64,000 bases of DNA from Demequina zhanjiangensis (GTDB lineage: Bacteria; Actinomycetota; Actinomycetes; Actinomycetales; Demequinaceae). Below, piece by piece: positions 34,620-45,279 of this stretch. The notes beneath the pieces are model-generated. The model was not told where the DNA came from. It saw only the letters and a program-made list of their open reading frames with translations, and did not search any database. The translations under genes and the position numbers were made by a program. Location: NCBI RefSeq assembly GCF_030418315.1, contig NZ_JAUHPV010000002.1, positions 434,001 through 498,000 on the forward strand, given 5' to 3'. Numbering within the stretch: position 1 is the first letter of the stretch; the number at the start of each line of letters is the position of its first letter.

Positions 34620-37475
34620 TTACTCCGCGGGGTCCTCGAAGAGTTCGAGCGGCGGGCATGCGCACACCAGGTTGCGGTCGCCGAACACGTTGTCGATCCG
34701 GCGCACGGGCGGCCAGTACTTGTCGGACTTGAGCGCGGGGACGGGGAAGGCAGCCTGGGTGCGGGGGTACGCCTGCTCCCAGGTGTCGCCCGCGACGGAC
34801 GCGGCGGTGTGGGGCGCGTGCCGCAGCGCGGAGTCGGCGGCTGCGATCTCTCCCCGCTCGATCGCGCGGATCTCCTCGCGGATGGCCTTCATCGCCTCGA
34901 TGAAGCGCTCGATCTCGGCGAGGTCCTCCGACTCGGTGGGCTCGACCATGAGCGTCCCGGCGACTGGGAAGGACATGGTGGGCGCGTGGATGCCGTAGTC
35001 GATCAGTCGCTTCGCGATGTCCTCGGCGGTGACGCCTGTCGCCTTCGTGATCGGGCGCACGTCGAGGATGCACTCGTGGGCGACGAGACCGTTCGGACCC
35101 TTGTAGAGCACCGGGTAGTCCTCGTCGAGCCGCGTGGCCACGTAGTTGGCGGACAGCACCGCGACCTGGGTGGCGCGCAGCAGGCCCGGGCCGCCCATGA
35201 GGGCGATGTAGGCCCACGAGATGGGGAGGATGCCGGCCGAACCGTACGGCGCGGCGGAGACGGGGGCCCCGCGGCGCAGCAGCTCCTGGGGCCGACGCAC
35301 GGTCTGCTGGAGCTCGGGAAGGAACGGAACGAGGTGCTCCGCGACGGCGACGGGGCCCACCCCGGGGCCGCCACCGCCGTGCGGGATGCAGAACGTCTTG
35401 TGCAGGTTCAGGTGGGAGACGTCGCCGCCGAAGTGTCCCGGCTTGGCGAGGCCGACCAGCGCGTTGAGGTTCGCGCCGTCGATGTACACCTGGGCTCCGG
35501 CCTCGTGCACGGCGGCGCACACCTCGCCCACGTGCGCCTCGTAGACGCCGTGCGTGGACGGATAGGTGAGCATGATGCAGCTGACCGCGTCGCCGTGGGT
35601 GGCGAGCTTCGCATTGAGGTCGTCCAGATCGATCTCGCCGTCGGACGCCGTCCCGACCACCACGACCCGCATGCCGGCGAGAACCGCCGAGGCCGCGTTC
35701 GTCCCGTGCGCCGACGCGGGGATCAGGCAGATGTCGCGCTGCTCCTCGCCGATGGAGCGGTGGTAGGCGCGGATCGCGAGCAGGCCCGCGTACTCGCCGC
35801 GGCTGCCCGCGTTCGGCTGGACGGACACGGCGGCATACCCGGTGATCTCGGCCAGCCAGTCCTCGAGCTGGCCGATCATCTCGCGGTAGCCGCGAGTCTG
35901 CTCGGCGGGCGCGAACGGGTGGATGTTCGCGAAGCCGGGCCAGCTGATCGTGGCCATCTCGATCGCCGAGTTGAGCTTCATGGTGCACGAGCCGAGCGGG
36001 ATCATCGTGCGGTCGAGGCTGAGGTCGCGGTCGGCGAGGCGTCGCATGTAACGCATGAGCGACGTCTCGGACCTGTGCGCGTGGAAGATCGGGTGCGTGA
36101 GGTAGTCGCTGGTGCGGCGCAGCTCGCGCGGGATCGCCACGCGCGGCGGCGTGTAGATCGGGTGGCGCTTGGTGGCGGTGAACGCCTCCACGACCTTGTC
36201 GAGGATGTCGAGTCGGGTGACCTCGTCGCACGCGATCGCGACGGCGTCGGCGTCCACGCGACGCAGGTTGATGCCCTCGACGGCGGCACGCGCGACCACG
36301 GAGTCGGCTCCCCCAGGCACCTCGCAGATCACGGTGTCGAAGAAGTGCTCGTGGCGCACATGGATGCCCGCGGCGGTGAGGGCGTCCGCGGCGGCGACGG
36401 CGGTCGAGTGGACCTTCATCGCGATCTCGCGGAGCCCGTCGGGCCCGTGGTAGACGGCGTACATGCTGGCGACGACGGCGAGCAGCGCCTGCGCGGTGCA
36501 GATGTTGGAGGTGGCCTTGTCGCGGCGGATGTGCTGCTCGCGCGTCTGGAGGGTGAGCCTGTAGGCGGTGTTGCCGTCGGCATCGACGGACACTCCGACG
36601 AGGCGGCCGGGGAGCTGGCGCTCGAGGCCGTAGCGGACCGACATGAAGGCGGCGTGCGGACCACCGAAGAACAGCGGCACGCCGAAGCGCTGCGCGGAGC
36701 CGACGGCCACGTCGGCCCCGAGCTCGCCGGGCGCCTTGACGATCGCGAGCGAGAGGAGGTCGGCGGCGACGGTGACCAGCGCGTCGACCTGGTGGGCCTT
36801 GTCGATCACGTGGGCGACGTCACGCAGCAGTCCGGACGCGCCAGGCTGCTGGACCACGAGGCCGACGAGGTCCTCCGGGGCCTCCCAGTCCTCGTAGAGG
36901 TCCTCGACGCGCACGGGCAGGCCGATCGCCTCGCACTGCGCCTGCACCACCGCGACGGTCTGCGGGAGCGTCTCCGAGTCGAGGACGATGACGCCGCCCT
37001 CCTTGCCCTTCACCGCGCGGCGCATCAGCAGCACGGCCTCAGCGACGGCGGTCGCCTCGTCGAGGAGCGAGGCGCCGGCGATCGGGAGCGCGGTGAGGTC
37101 CGCGATCATCGTCTGGAAGTTCAGCATCGCCTCGAGGCGACCCTGGGAGATCTCCGACTGGTACGGCGTGTAGGACGTGTACCAGGCGGGGTTCTCGAGG
37201 ATGCCGCGCTGGATCACCTTGGGGGTGATCGTGTCGTGATAGCCCTGACCGATCATCTGCACCGCGGTGCGGTTCTTGGTCGCGATGCCGCGCAGCGCGT
37301 CGAGCACCACGTGCTCGTCCCGCGCCTCTGGCAGCTGGAGCACGTCGTCGAGCCGGATCGACTCCGGCACGGCGGCCTCGACCAGCGAGGCGAGCGAGGA
37401 GTAGCCGACGGTGTCGAGCATGGTCTCGACAGCGTCGTCGGCAGGACCGATGTGGCGATCAACGAACGAGGTCAC
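34620..37475 (-). CDS. gcvP: Glycine dehydrogenase (decarboxylating), P protein
   Basis: 951 aa, the full-length fused form. PLP enzyme that decarboxylates glycine and loads the aminomethyl group on GcvH-lipoate. Starts [11 protein letters not shown]; the PLP lysine is in [23 protein letters not shown] and [18 protein letters not shown] are typical C-terminal blocks. GTG 37475 is chosen over upstream frame because it begins the conserved region and CACAAT lies 6 nt before it. Separate from gcvTH by the FHA gene, with its own promoter. A weak GC-rich hairpin (34589-34605) follows the stop. Confidence 0.97.
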   Translation of the reverse strand: MTSFVDRHIGPADDAVETMLDTVGYSSLASLVEAAVPESIRLDDVLQLPEARDEHVVLDALRGIATKNRTAVQMIGQGYHDTITPKVIQRGILENPAWYTSYTPYQSEISQGRLEAMLNFQTMIADLTALPIAGASLLDEATAVAEAVLLMRRAVKGKEGGVIVLDSETLPQTVAVVQAQCEAIGLPVRVEDLYEDWEAPEDLVGLVVQQPGASGLLRDVAHVIDKAHQVDALVTVAADLLSLAIVKAPGELGADVAVGSAQRFGVPLFFGGPHAAFMSVRYGLERQLPGRLVGVSVDADGNTAYRLTLQTREQHIRRDKATSNICTAQALLAVVASMYAVYHGPDGLREIAMKVHSTAVAAADALTAAGIHVRHEHFFDTVICEVPGGADSVVARAAVEGINLRRVDADAVAIACDEVTRLDILDKVVEAFTATKRHPIYTPPRVAIPRELRRTSDYLTHPIFHAHRSETSLMRYMRRLADRDLSLDRTMIPLGSCTMKLNSAIEMATISWPGFANIHPFAPAEQTRGYREMIGQLEDWLAEITGYAAVSVQPNAGSRGEYAGLLAIRAYHRSIGEEQRDICLIPASAHGTNAASAVLAGMRVVVVGTASDGEIDLDDLNAKLATHGDAVSCIMLTYPSTHGVYEAHVGEVCAAVHEAGAQVYIDGANLNALVGLAKPGHFGGDVSHLNLHKTFCIPHGGGGPGVGPVAVAEHLVPFLPELQQTVRRPQELLRRGAPVSAAPYGSAGILPISWAYIALMGGPGLLRATQVAVLSANYVATRLDEDYPVLYKGPNGLVAHECILDVRPITKATGVTAEDIAKRLIDYGIHAPTMSFPVAGTLMVEPTESEDLAEIERFIEAMKAIREEIRAIERGEIAAADSALRHAPHTAASVAGDTWEQAYPRTQAAFPVPALKSDKYWPPVRRIDNVFGDRNLVCACPPLELFEDPAE

Positions 37476-37481
37476 CCGCCC

Positions 37482-37487
37482 ATTGTG
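37482..37487 (-). promoter_or_regulatory. -10 box CACAAT, leaderless gcvP start
   Basis: CACAAT (minus strand) ends 6 nt before GTG 37475, the same element and spacing as at 4393-4398. Confidence 0.5.
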
Positions 37488-37608
37488 TCGCAAAGCCTCG
37501 TTCGCGGACAGGGCGCGCGCCGAGACCGGCGAGACCCGTGCTCGTCGACGCACCGTGGACGCGGCTCGCGGGCGTGTCAGGACCGCCTCCCTTGCTGTGC
37601 AGCGGCAC

Positions 37609-37614
37609 TACGCT
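37609..37614 (+). promoter_or_regulatory. -10 box TACGCT for the GT2 gene
   Basis: TACGCT ends 8 nt before ATG 37623, so the transcript would start at or 1-2 nt before the codon. Confidence 0.5.
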
Positions 37615-37622
37615 GGGGATTC

Positions 37623-38618
37623 ATGAAGGTCGTCATCCAGGTGCCCTGCCTCAACGAGGAGGAGACCCTGCCCGCGGTGCTCGACTCGATCCCGCGCGAG
37701 ATCCCGGGCGTGGACGAGCTGGAGATCGTCGTGATCGACGACGGCTCCACCGACCGCACGGGCGAGGTGGCCCTCGCGCACGGCGCGCATCACGTGCTGC
37801 GGCACACGACGACGATGGGCCTCGCCCGGTCGTTCAGGGACGGCGTGGAGCATGCGCTGGCGCACGGCGCCGACATCGTGGTCAACACCGACGGCGACAA
37901 CCAGTACCCGCAGGAGCGGATCCCGGATCTGGTGGCGCCGATCCTCGCCGGGAAGGCGGAGATCGTGATCGGCGATCGTCAGACGCGCACGATCGCTCAC
38001 TTCTCGCCGTTCAAGAAGCAGATGCAGCGCCTCGGGTCGTGGGTCGTGAACCGCGCGGCCCGCACCGAGCTCCCCGACGCCGCCTCGGGGTTCCGCGCCT
38101 ACTCGCGATACTCGCTCTACCGGCTCAACATCGTCACGCGCTTCAGCTACACGATGGAGACCATCATCCAGGCGGGCAACAAGCGCCTCGCGATCGACTC
38201 GGTGCCGATCCACACCAACCCCAAGACGCGCGAGTCGCGCCTGTTCTCCAACATGTGGGTGCACATGGCGCAGTCCGCGAAGGCGATCCTGCGCTCCTAC
38301 CTGATGTATCGGCCGTGGACGGTGTTCGCGCTGCTGGCCGTCGTGTTCGGCGTGGTGGGGCTCTCGCCGTTCGTCCGCTACGCGATCCTGCTCCTGCAGG
38401 GGGATCAGGGGAACCACTTCCAGTCGCTGATCCTGGGCACCCTGCTGCTCGTGGGATCCCTGCTGTCGCTTGCGCTCGGGGTGCTGTCCGACCTGCAGCG
38501 GACCAACCGCACGCTGCAGGAGGATCTGCTCGAGCGGATGAAGGAGCAGCAGTTCGGCCCCGCGCGTCCGGCGACGGGCCTGGGAGCGGGGCCGCAGCCC
38601 TCCACAGAGGCGCCCTGA
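37623..38618 (+). CDS. Family 2 glycosyltransferase with two C-terminal membrane spans
   Basis: A 331-aa membrane-bound GT2 enzyme. GT-A fold: IQVPCLNEEETLPAVLDSIP, VIDDGSTDRTGEVA, and NTDGDNQYPQERIPDL with the metal-binding DxD-like motif. Then PFKKQMQRLGSWVVNR, and two spans near 237-262 and 272-295. It resembles the dolichol-phosphate mannosyltransferase-like group that uses a polyprenyl phosphate acceptor; sugar and acceptor are not known. Starts essentially leaderless. Divergent from gcvP, and 63 nt before glgP, which has its own promoter. Confidence 0.85.
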   Translation: MKVVIQVPCLNEEETLPAVLDSIPREIPGVDELEIVVIDDGSTDRTGEVALAHGAHHVLRHTTTMGLARSFRDGVEHALAHGADIVVNTDGDNQYPQERIPDLVAPILAGKAEIVIGDRQTRTIAHFSPFKKQMQRLGSWVVNRAARTELPDAASGFRAYSRYSLYRLNIVTRFSYTMETIIQAGNKRLAIDSVPIHTNPKTRESRLFSNMWVHMAQSAKAILRSYLMYRPWTVFALLAVVFGVVGLSPFVRYAILLLQGDQGNHFQSLILGTLLLVGSLLSLALGVLSDLQRTNRTLQEDLLERMKEQQFGPARPATGLGAGPQPSTEAP

Positions 38619-38668
38619 CCGCCCTCGACCGGGCCCTGAGACCTGCTGACAGGGGCGCGGACTGCGCG

Positions 38669-38674
38669 TAGATT
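38669..38674 (+). promoter_or_regulatory. -10 box TAGATT, leaderless glgP start
   Basis: TAGATT ends 7 nt before GTG 38682. This argues against the TTG at 38673, which overlaps the box. Confidence 0.55.
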
Positions 38675-38681
38675 GCCCCAT

Positions 38682-41156
38682 GTGAGCGAGAACACTCCGC
38701 CGCTGGCGGTCCCCGAGCATTCAGTCGAGAGCTTCACGCGGTCCTTCCTGCGTGAGCTCAACTACGGTCGCGGAGTCGACCTCGATCGCGCGAGCGCGAA
38801 CGACAAGTACTTCGCGCTGTCCCGCGCGGTCCGTCACTATCTGACGACCCGCTGGCTCGAGACCCTCCGCAACCAGCACCGCGACCAGGCGAAGACCGTC
38901 GCGTACCTGTCCGCCGAGTTCCTCCTAGGCCCGCAGCTGGAGAACGCGCTGCTGGCGGCCGACCTCGAGGACATCGCGCGCGACGCGCTCGCCAACCTGG
39001 GTGAGGACATCGAGGAGCTGCGCGCCGTCGAGGTGGAGCCCGGGCTGGGCAACGGCGGCCTCGGTCGCCTGGCGGCCTGCTTCATCGACTCGCTGGCCAC
39101 GCTGAACGTCCCGTCGGTCGGCTACGGCATCCGCTACGAGTACGGCATCTTCAAGCAGACGTTCGTGGACGGCAAGCAGGTGGAGAAGCCGGACCACTGG
39201 CTGCACCTCGGCTCCCCGTGGGAGCTGCCGCACCCCGAGTACTCGGTGCCGGTGTGGTTCGGGGGGCACACCGAGGAGGCGACCAACAGCGCCGAGGGCG
39301 CCCGCACCTGGGTCCCGTCGTGGCACGTCACCGCCAAGCCGTACAACTACATGGTCCCGGGCTACCGCAACGGTCGCGTGAACACGCTGCGCCTGTGGAG
39401 CGCCCGCGCCCGCCACGACTTCGACCTGCGCGAGTTCAATGCGGGCGAGTACACGGAGGCGGTCCGCGCCCGCACCTTCGCGGAGAACATCTCCAAGGTC
39501 CTGTACCCCGAGGACTCGACGCCGCAGGGCAAGGAGCTGCGCCTGCAGCAGCAGTACTTCTTCGTCGCCGCGTCGCTGCGGGACTTCCTGGATCACGTGC
39601 TGCCCGAGGACTACGACCTCCACAACCTGCCGAACCGCATCACGTGGCAGCTGAACGACACCCACCCGGTGATCGCTGTGCCCGAGCTCATGCGCATCCT
39701 GGTCGACGAGAAGGGCTGGGACTGGGCGGACGCGTGGGCGGTCACGCAGAAGGTCTTCGCCTACACGTGCCACACGCTGCTGCCGGAGGCGCTCGAGGTG
39801 TGGCCGGTCGAGCTGCTGGGCCGCCTGCTGCCCCGCCACCTGGAGATCATCTACCGCATCAATGAGGAGTTCCTCGAGGAGGTCCGCGAGGCCTTCCCGG
39901 GAGACGAGCTGCGCGTGCGCCGCATGTCCATCATCGCCGAGGAGCCCGGCCGCGCGGTCCGCATGGCCCACCTCGCCACGGTCGCGGGCTTCAAGGTCAA
40001 CGGCGTCGCCGAGCTGCACTCCGAGCTCCTCAAGGACAAGGTGCTCAACGACTTCGCCGAGATGTGGCCCGACAAGTTCACGAATGTCACGAACGGCGTC
40101 ACGCCGCGACGCTTCGTCCGCCTCGCCAACCCCGGCCTCTCGGAGCTGATCACCGCGGGGATCGGCGACGGCTGGATCACCGACCTGGAGCAGCTGCGCA
40201 ACCTCGAGCCGCTCGCGGACGACCCCGAGTTCCGTCGCGCCTTCCGCGACATCAAGGGCGCCAACAAGCACCGTCTCGCACAGGTCCTCAAGGACCGTGA
40301 CGGCATCGAGCTCGCGGGCGACGGCATGGTCGACGCGATGGTCAAGCGCCTCCACGAGTACAAGCGTCAGAGCCTCAAGCTGCTGCACATCGTGTCGCTG
40401 TACGAGGGCATCAAGTCGGGCCGCATCCCGCTCGAGTCGGTGACGCCGCGCACATTCGTGTTCGGTGCCAAGGCGGCCCCGGGCTATGTGCGCGCCAAGG
40501 AGACCATCGAGCTCATCAACGCGATCGGCCGCACCATCAACGCCGACGCGTCGCTCGAGGGCCGCCTGAAGGTCGCCTTCCCGCCCAACTACAACGTGAC
40601 GCTCGCGGAGATGCTGATCCCTGCGGCCGACCTTTCCGAGCAGATCTCGCTCGCCGGCAAGGAGGCCTCGGGCACGGGCAACATGAAGTTCGCGCTCAAC
40701 GGCGCCCTCACGATCGGCACGGACGACGGCGCGAACGTCGAGATCCGCAAGCTCGTGGGCGACGACCACTTCTTCCTGTTCGGCATGTCGGAGCCGGAGG
40801 CGTCGGACCTGCAGGCCGAGGGCTACGACCCGGGCGCCTACTACGAGTCCGACCCGCAGCTGAAGGCGGCCCTGAACCTCATCGGCTCCGGCCATTTCAC
40901 GGGCGGCGACAGGGACGGGGCCGCGGGATCGATCTTCGCGTCGCTCACGCAGCGCGACCGCTTCATGGCGCTCGCCGACTTCCGGTCCTACATGGACGCG
41001 CAGGAACGCGTCGAGTCGGCGTACGCGGACTACGAGTCGTGGAGCCGCTCGGCGATCCTCAACATCGCCCGCAGCGGGTTCTTCAGCTCGGACCGGTCGA
41101 TCCAGGACTACCTGGACCGCATCTGGGGCGCGAAGCCGATCGACCAGAACCACTGA
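38682..41156 (+). CDS. glgP: Glycogen/maltodextrin phosphorylase
   Basis: 824 aa, GT35 family of the E. coli/mammalian length class. Releases glucose 1-phosphate from alpha-1,4-glucan; the product goes to Pgm. The PLP lysine is in EASGTGNMKFALNG; also GNGGLGRLAACFIDSLAT, RVNTLRLWSA, TNGVTPRRF and VKRLHEYKRQSLK. GTG 38682 is taken as start because TAGATT lies at leaderless spacing. A strong hairpin terminator follows the stop. Confidence 0.96.
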   Translation: MSENTPPLAVPEHSVESFTRSFLRELNYGRGVDLDRASANDKYFALSRAVRHYLTTRWLETLRNQHRDQAKTVAYLSAEFLLGPQLENALLAADLEDIARDALANLGEDIEELRAVEVEPGLGNGGLGRLAACFIDSLATLNVPSVGYGIRYEYGIFKQTFVDGKQVEKPDHWLHLGSPWELPHPEYSVPVWFGGHTEEATNSAEGARTWVPSWHVTAKPYNYMVPGYRNGRVNTLRLWSARARHDFDLREFNAGEYTEAVRARTFAENISKVLYPEDSTPQGKELRLQQQYFFVAASLRDFLDHVLPEDYDLHNLPNRITWQLNDTHPVIAVPELMRILVDEKGWDWADAWAVTQKVFAYTCHTLLPEALEVWPVELLGRLLPRHLEIIYRINEEFLEEVREAFPGDELRVRRMSIIAEEPGRAVRMAHLATVAGFKVNGVAELHSELLKDKVLNDFAEMWPDKFTNVTNGVTPRRFVRLANPGLSELITAGIGDGWITDLEQLRNLEPLADDPEFRRAFRDIKGANKHRLAQVLKDRDGIELAGDGMVDAMVKRLHEYKRQSLKLLHIVSLYEGIKSGRIPLESVTPRTFVFGAKAAPGYVRAKETIELINAIGRTINADASLEGRLKVAFPPNYNVTLAEMLIPAADLSEQISLAGKEASGTGNMKFALNGALTIGTDDGANVEIRKLVGDDHFFLFGMSEPEASDLQAEGYDPGAYYESDPQLKAALNLIGSGHFTGGDRDGAAGSIFASLTQRDRFMALADFRSYMDAQERVESAYADYESWSRSAILNIARSGFFSSDRSIQDYLDRIWGAKPIDQNH

Positions 41157-41164
41157 CCATCGGG

Positions 41165-41192
41165 GTACCTGGTGGTCGCCCACCGGGTGCCT
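41165..41192 (+). repeat. Imperfect hairpin after glgP
   Basis: GGTACCTGGTGG and CCACCGGGTGCC pair with two G-U wobbles around a 4-nt loop, 8 nt after the glgP stop. Possibly part of a two-hairpin terminator with the next one. Confidence 0.35.
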
Positions 41193-41212
41193 GACAGTCG
41201 CTGAGCCGCGCA

Positions 41213-41248
41213 CGAGGGGCCCCGGGGATCGCTCCCCGGGGCCCCTCG
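41213..41248. terminator. 16-bp perfect hairpin between convergent glgP and mcp
   Basis: CGAGGGGCCCCGGGGA (41213-41228) and its exact complement (41233-41248) around loop TCGC. Placed between two convergent stops; no long T-run, so termination is inferred from strength and position. Confidence 0.65.
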
Positions 41249-41257
41249 TCGCGTGCC

Positions 41258-42850
41258 TCAGTAGGTGAAGTACTCGACCTTGGCCCGCAGGTGCGAGCTG
41301 AGCTCCGCGAGCTCGTTCACCGAGGCGCCGATCTGGTCGAGCACCTGGGCCGAGTCGGCCGACGCCTGGGCGACGGTCGAGATGTTGCCGGCGATGTCCG
41401 CCGATCCGGTCGCCGCCTCGGCGACACCCCTCGACATCTCGGTGGTCGTGGCGGTCTGCTCCTCCACGGCCGAAGCGATGGTCATCTGGAAGTCGTTGAT
41501 CTGCTTCACGATCTCGGAGATCTCGGTGATCGCCTCGACGGCGCCGCCGGTGTCCTCCTGGATGGCCTGGACCCGCCGCGCCACCTCCTCGGTCGCCTTC
41601 TGCGTCTCCTGAGCGAGGTCCTTGACCTCTCCGGCGACGACGGCGAAGCCCTTGCCCGCCTCGCCGGCACGCGCAGCCTCGATGGTCGCGTTCAGCGCGA
41701 GCAGGTTGGTCTGCTCGGCGATGCCGGTGATGACCTTGATGACGTTGCCGATCTCCTGGCTGGAGACGCCAAGCTTCGCCACCTGCGCGTTGGTGGACTC
41801 GGCGACGCTCGTCGCGTTGGCGGCGACGCGGGCGGCCTCGTTCGCGTTGTGAGAGATCTCCTTGATGGAGGCACCCATCTGCTCGGCACCCGACGCGACG
41901 GCCTGAACCGACCGGTTCACCTCATCGGCCGATGCGGCGACGACGCCCGCCTGCGTCGAGGTCTCCTGGGAGCCTGCGGCCACCTGCGCGTTGGACGCGG
42001 ACAGCTCCTCGGCGGCCGCAGCGACCGTCTGCGCGGAGCTGATGACCTCGGCCATCGTCTCGCGAAGCGCGCCCTGTGCCGTGCCGAGGGACGACGCCAT
42101 GTCTCCCATCTCGTCGTTCGAGGTGACGCGGGCGGTCGAGGTCAGGTCGCCGTCGGCCATGGCCTCGAGAGACGTCTTCACGGCGGCCGCCGAGCGGGAG
42201 ATCCGGCGGGAGGTCCACCAGCCGACCACGACGCCGACCGCGATGCCTGCGACGAGCAGGACCGTGGTGATCATGATGACGGCGTTCGAGTGCGCGACCA
42301 TCTCCGCCTGCCGAGCCTCGATGCGCACGTCGATCGCGTACGCGAACTCCTCAACGAGCGAGGTGATGGTCCAGTCGTAGCCGGTGATGGTCGACTCGGT
42401 CGCGGGCTCGACGCCCTCGGTCGGCACCCACACGGAGTTGACCGCAGCCTTGTAGCCATCCCACGTGGAATCGATCAGGTCGAGACCGTAGACCTCCTCC
42501 CCGAAGGTCCGCGAGAAGTCGGCGACGTAGGCGTCGAGCTCCTCTTCGAACTCCGTCTGGTGGAACTGCATGTCCTCGACGATGTCGGCCACCTTGGCCT
42601 CCGAGACGCCGCCCAGGCGATAGGTCGCGGAGCGTGCCTCCCACAGCGCGTCCTCGAGCGAGTTCACCGAGTCCTCCATGCGCCCCTGCGCGGCGAGCAG
42701 CTCGGCGCTCTCGTCCTCGATGCTGTGCAGCGTCGAGATGGAGATGGTGCCCACGACCGCGAGCGCGGCGACGACGGAGCCGACGGCGGTGAAGATCTGG
42801 GCGGCAAGCGTGAAGCGTGGCCTGCGGCGGCCAGGTGCGGACGTGGTCAT
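41258..42850 (-). CDS. Methyl-accepting chemotaxis protein 1
   Basis: A 530-aa transmembrane chemoreceptor: TM1 (about 14-40), four-helix-bundle type sensor domain outside (about 41-190), TM2 (about 190-213), HAMP ([20 protein letters not shown]..), then the cytoplasmic coiled coil with the CheA/CheW-binding hairpin tip [20 protein letters not shown]. Ends in K-V-E-Y-F-T-Y, a tail shared with the other receptors. ATG 42850 is chosen because GGGGGAAA precedes it and a longer frame would add 43 non-receptor residues. Upstream (42925-42936) is the palindrome GGACTTCAGTCC. Ligand unknown. Confidence 0.93.
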   Translation of the reverse strand: MTTSAPGRRRPRFTLAAQIFTAVGSVVAALAVVGTISISTLHSIEDESAELLAAQGRMEDSVNSLEDALWEARSATYRLGGVSEAKVADIVEDMQFHQTEFEEELDAYVADFSRTFGEEVYGLDLIDSTWDGYKAAVNSVWVPTEGVEPATESTITGYDWTITSLVEEFAYAIDVRIEARQAEMVAHSNAVIMITTVLLVAGIAVGVVVGWWTSRRISRSAAAVKTSLEAMADGDLTSTARVTSNDEMGDMASSLGTAQGALRETMAEVISSAQTVAAAAEELSASNAQVAAGSQETSTQAGVVAASADEVNRSVQAVASGAEQMGASIKEISHNANEAARVAANATSVAESTNAQVAKLGVSSQEIGNVIKVITGIAEQTNLLALNATIEAARAGEAGKGFAVVAGEVKDLAQETQKATEEVARRVQAIQEDTGGAVEAITEISEIVKQINDFQMTIASAVEEQTATTTEMSRGVAEAATGSADIAGNISTVAQASADSAQVLDQIGASVNELAELSSHLRAKVEYFTY

Positions 42851-43005
42851 GGTTTCCCCCGGGTTCGTCAGTGAGTGAGGTGCTCGTGCTGACGCACCCA
42901 TCGTCCGCAACGAGGGGCCTAGTAGGGACTTCAGTCCTAGGGGGCGCGTGAAGCGGTTCGACGCCGGGCCCAGGTGCACCCTGGAGCCAGCGTCGCCGCG
43001 TCATG

Positions 43006-44604
43006 TCAGTAGTGGAAGTGGGAGACCTGGTCGCGCAGGTCACCGGCGAGCTGCGCCAGCTCCGCCACGGAGTCACCGACTCCGGTCAGCACCTCACTCG
43101 CCTCACTCGAGTCCCGCGCCATGCCGGACACGCTCTCCGCGATGCCGGAGGTGCCGGTCGCCGCGAGCGCGGCGGAGCGCGAGATCTCCGCCGCGGTCGC
43201 GGTCTGCTCCACCACGGCGGCCGCGATCTGATTCTGCAGGCCGTCGATCCGGTCGATGATGTCGCCGATCTCCCCGATGGCCCGACTGGAGTCGGCCGCG
43301 TCGGATTGGATCGCCGCGACCCTCTGCGCTACCTGCTCCGTGGCGCGCGCCGTCTCCTGCGCCAGCTCCTTGACCTCGCTCGCGACCACCGCGAACCCAC
43401 GTCCCGCGTCCCCTGCACGGGCTGCCTCGATCGTGGCGTTGAGCGCGAGCAGGTTCGTCTGCTCCGCGATCGTGGTGATCACCTTGATGACCTCGCCGAT
43501 CTCCTGGCTCGAGACGCCGAGACGGGCCACATGCTCGGTGGTCGTGTGCGCCATCTGCGTGGCTGAGGCGGCGACGGTCGCAGCGTCGTTCGCGTGGCCG
43601 GAGATCTCCGCGATGGACGACCCCATCTGCTCGGAACCGACCGCGACGGCCTCCACGGAGTCATTGACCTCGCCGGCGGTGCGTGCCACCTCGGTGGCCT
43701 GCAGCGACGACTGCGCAGTCCCTGCAGCGATCTGCGCGTTCGCGGCCGCAAGCTGATCAGCCGCCGAAGCGACGGTGCGCGCGGACGCGACGACCTGCTC
43801 CATCGTGCTCCGCAGCGACGCCTGTGTGATCGTCAGAGCAGCGGCCATGTCACCCATCTCGTCGGGGCTGTCCACCGATGCGGCCACGGTCAGGTCGCCC
43901 TCGGCCATCGCCTCGAGCGCCTGCCGAACCCGTCGCACCGAGCGGCCGAGCGCCGCGCCGAGCACGAGCGCAGCGATCCCGGAGAGGAGCACCCCTCCCG
44001 CGACCAGGCCGATCACCAGCACCACCGCGTCTCGGCCATCCGCCTGGCTCTGGAGCGCGAGCTCCTCGACCCGCGCCGAGGTCTGCGTCGCAAGGTCGGC
44101 GGCCGCCGCGTCGAGCGACTCCCCCACGGTGTCACGGGAGGACTCGGCGAGAAGGGTGTTGCCGACTGCCTCGCCGGTCACGACCGCTTCGTTGTCCCGG
44201 TAGCGCGCCCACGCCTCCTCGAGAGCGACGGTGTCGAGCGGGCTCCCGAACGCGTCGTCCGTCACGTCGCGCAGCGCGGCGAGCGCCTCGTCCACGTCGC
44301 CGTACAGCGCCTGCTGCTCCACCCACGCGGCCTCGGCCTCCCCGCCAGACAGCGACGCCATGGCAGCGCTGTGGATGCGCACGCTGTCGAGCGCCTCATC
44401 GAGAGTGATGATCCGCGCAAACACGCCACCGACGTCGCTCACCGCGTGATAGCTGTCCGCACCCTGGTCGCGCAGCTCGAGCGAGGCGACGATCGAGGCG
44501 CCTCCGAGCATGACCATCACGACGCCGACGACGCCCGCGAGCTGCCAGCGGAGCGAGACGCGGATCCCGCGTCGACGCAGCGTCCCCACCAGTGGACCGT
44601 TCAT
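43006..44604 (-). CDS. Methyl-accepting chemotaxis protein 2 (divergent)
   Basis: A 532-aa chemoreceptor with the same layout as receptor 1 (TM1 about 18-40, sensor domain, TM2 about 196-220, HAMP, coiled coil with [20 protein letters not shown]). It is the most divergent of the four: tip-flanking sequence differs ([28 protein letters not shown]), and it ends in Q-V-S-H-F-H-Y. ATG 44604 with GAGGAG 6 nt upstream; the leader can fold to hide this site. Transcribed in the same direction as receptor 1, 155 nt apart. Confidence 0.92.
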   Translation of the reverse strand: MNGPLVGTLRRRGIRVSLRWQLAGVVGVVMVMLGGASIVASLELRDQGADSYHAVSDVGGVFARIITLDEALDSVRIHSAAMASLSGGEAEAAWVEQQALYGDVDEALAALRDVTDDAFGSPLDTVALEEAWARYRDNEAVVTGEAVGNTLLAESSRDTVGESLDAAAADLATQTSARVEELALQSQADGRDAVVLVIGLVAGGVLLSGIAALVLGAALGRSVRRVRQALEAMAEGDLTVAASVDSPDEMGDMAAALTITQASLRSTMEQVVASARTVASAADQLAAANAQIAAGTAQSSLQATEVARTAGEVNDSVEAVAVGSEQMGSSIAEISGHANDAATVAASATQMAHTTTEHVARLGVSSQEIGEVIKVITTIAEQTNLLALNATIEAARAGDAGRGFAVVASEVKELAQETARATEQVAQRVAAIQSDAADSSRAIGEIGDIIDRIDGLQNQIAAAVVEQTATAAEISRSAALAATGTSGIAESVSGMARDSSEASEVLTGVGDSVAELAQLAGDLRDQVSHFHY

Positions 44605-44680
44605 TTCATTCTCCTCACAACACCTTGGTTACCAGGCAATACAAATGGTTCATCGGTGACGAACCATCGTCTGTGAGGAG
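44605..44680 (-). promoter_or_regulatory. Structured leader masking the ribosome-binding site of chemoreceptor 2
   Basis: On the minus-strand RNA, CUCCUCACAG (44671-44680) pairs over 10 bp (one G-U) with UUGUGAGGAG (44611-44620), which contains the Shine-Dalgarno GAGGAG. Inside are a perfect 7-bp hairpin AUGGUUC/GAACCAU (44645-44651/44661-44667, 9-nt loop) and a smaller bulged one (44623-44636). Together they make a three-way junction with the ribosome site in the closing stem. No known riboswitch class is recognised. Confidence 0.6.
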
Positions 44681-44798
44681 CGGGGAGGTGAGATAGGTCA
44701 CATACCGTCACCGTCGGGCGGCGGTGAACGATGCACCCGGACCTTGGGCCCGGTTCGACGCTGACGCTCCGTCTCCCTGGAGCCCGTCCCGGGCGCCG

Positions 44799-45167
44799 CT
44801 AGCGTCGACCGCGGAGCTTGTCGAGCTGACGACGCTCGCGCTTGGTCGGCTTGCCTGCGCCACGGTCGCGGACGGCGAAGGCCGCGCTGTGCTCGCGCTT
44901 GGGCGGCGGTGGGCTGTGGTCCTCGTACGCCTCCTGCGCGGGCTCGGCGCCCACGCGCTTGAGCAGGAGCTTGCGGACCACGACGATCCGCTCGCGAGCG
45001 CCGCCCTTGACGATCACCCGATCCCCGACACGCACGGGCGTGGACGGCTTCGCCCGCTCCCCGCGCACCCGCACGTGGCCGGCCTTGCACGCCTCGGTCG
45101 CCTGCGTGCGGCTCTTCGCGAGGCGCACCGCCCACACCCAGACGTCGGCGCGCACGGAGTCGGTCAT
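44799..45167 (-). CDS. S4-domain RNA-binding protein, Hsp15 (HslR)/RqcP-like
   Basis: A 122-aa basic protein. N-terminal S4 domain (about 6-70): VRADVWVWAVRLAKSRTQAT, then ACKAGHVRVRGERAKPSTPVR and GDRVIV. C-terminal basic tail (PTKRERRQLDKLRGRR). Hsp15-type proteins bind stalled 50S subunits carrying peptidyl-tRNA. ATG 45167 is chosen because TACCCT lies 6 nt upstream; the earlier ATG 45206 would include the promoter. Divergent from the YgjV-like gene. Confidence 0.85.
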   Translation of the reverse strand: MTDSVRADVWVWAVRLAKSRTQATEACKAGHVRVRGERAKPSTPVRVGDRVIVKGGARERIVVVRKLLLKRVGAEPAQEAYEDHSPPPPKREHSAAFAVRDRGAGKPTKRERRQLDKLRGRR

Positions 45168-45173
45168 GGATCG

Positions 45174-45179
45174 AGGGTA
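45174..45179 (-). promoter_or_regulatory. -10 box TACCCT, leaderless start of the S4 gene
   Basis: TACCCT (minus strand) ends 6 nt before ATG 45167. Confidence 0.5.
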
Positions 45180-45267
45180 CGCGGCGCCTGCGGTGCGCAC
45201 CGTCACCGCGGGCGCGCGGCCACCTCACGGGGTCCCCACGGCAACAGGTGGCACCCCGTGGCGGCCC

Positions 45268-45273
45268 TACGCT
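45268..45273 (+). promoter_or_regulatory. -10 box TACGCT, leaderless start of the YgjV-like gene
   Basis: TACGCT ends 6 nt before ATG 45280; the same hexamer and spacing as gcvT. Confidence 0.55.
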
Positions 45274-45279
45274 GGTCCC

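Noticed and set aside
34587-38618. Very long plus-strand open frame opposite gcvP
   Set aside because: It is antisense to gcvP with Arg/Gly/His/Val-rich composition; only its last third (from ATG 37623) is a real gene, the GT2 enzyme. High GC removes stop codons from antisense frames.
42851-43005. Sigma-28 promoter before chemoreceptor 1
   Set aside because: TGAAGTCC and GACGATGG are present, but 20 bp apart instead of 11; only the palindrome GGACTTCAGTCC is noteworthy.
44605-44700. c-di-GMP riboswitch in the chemoreceptor 2 leader
   Set aside because: The GEMM conserved bases and tetraloop-receptor pair are not there; kept only as an unclassified structured leader.
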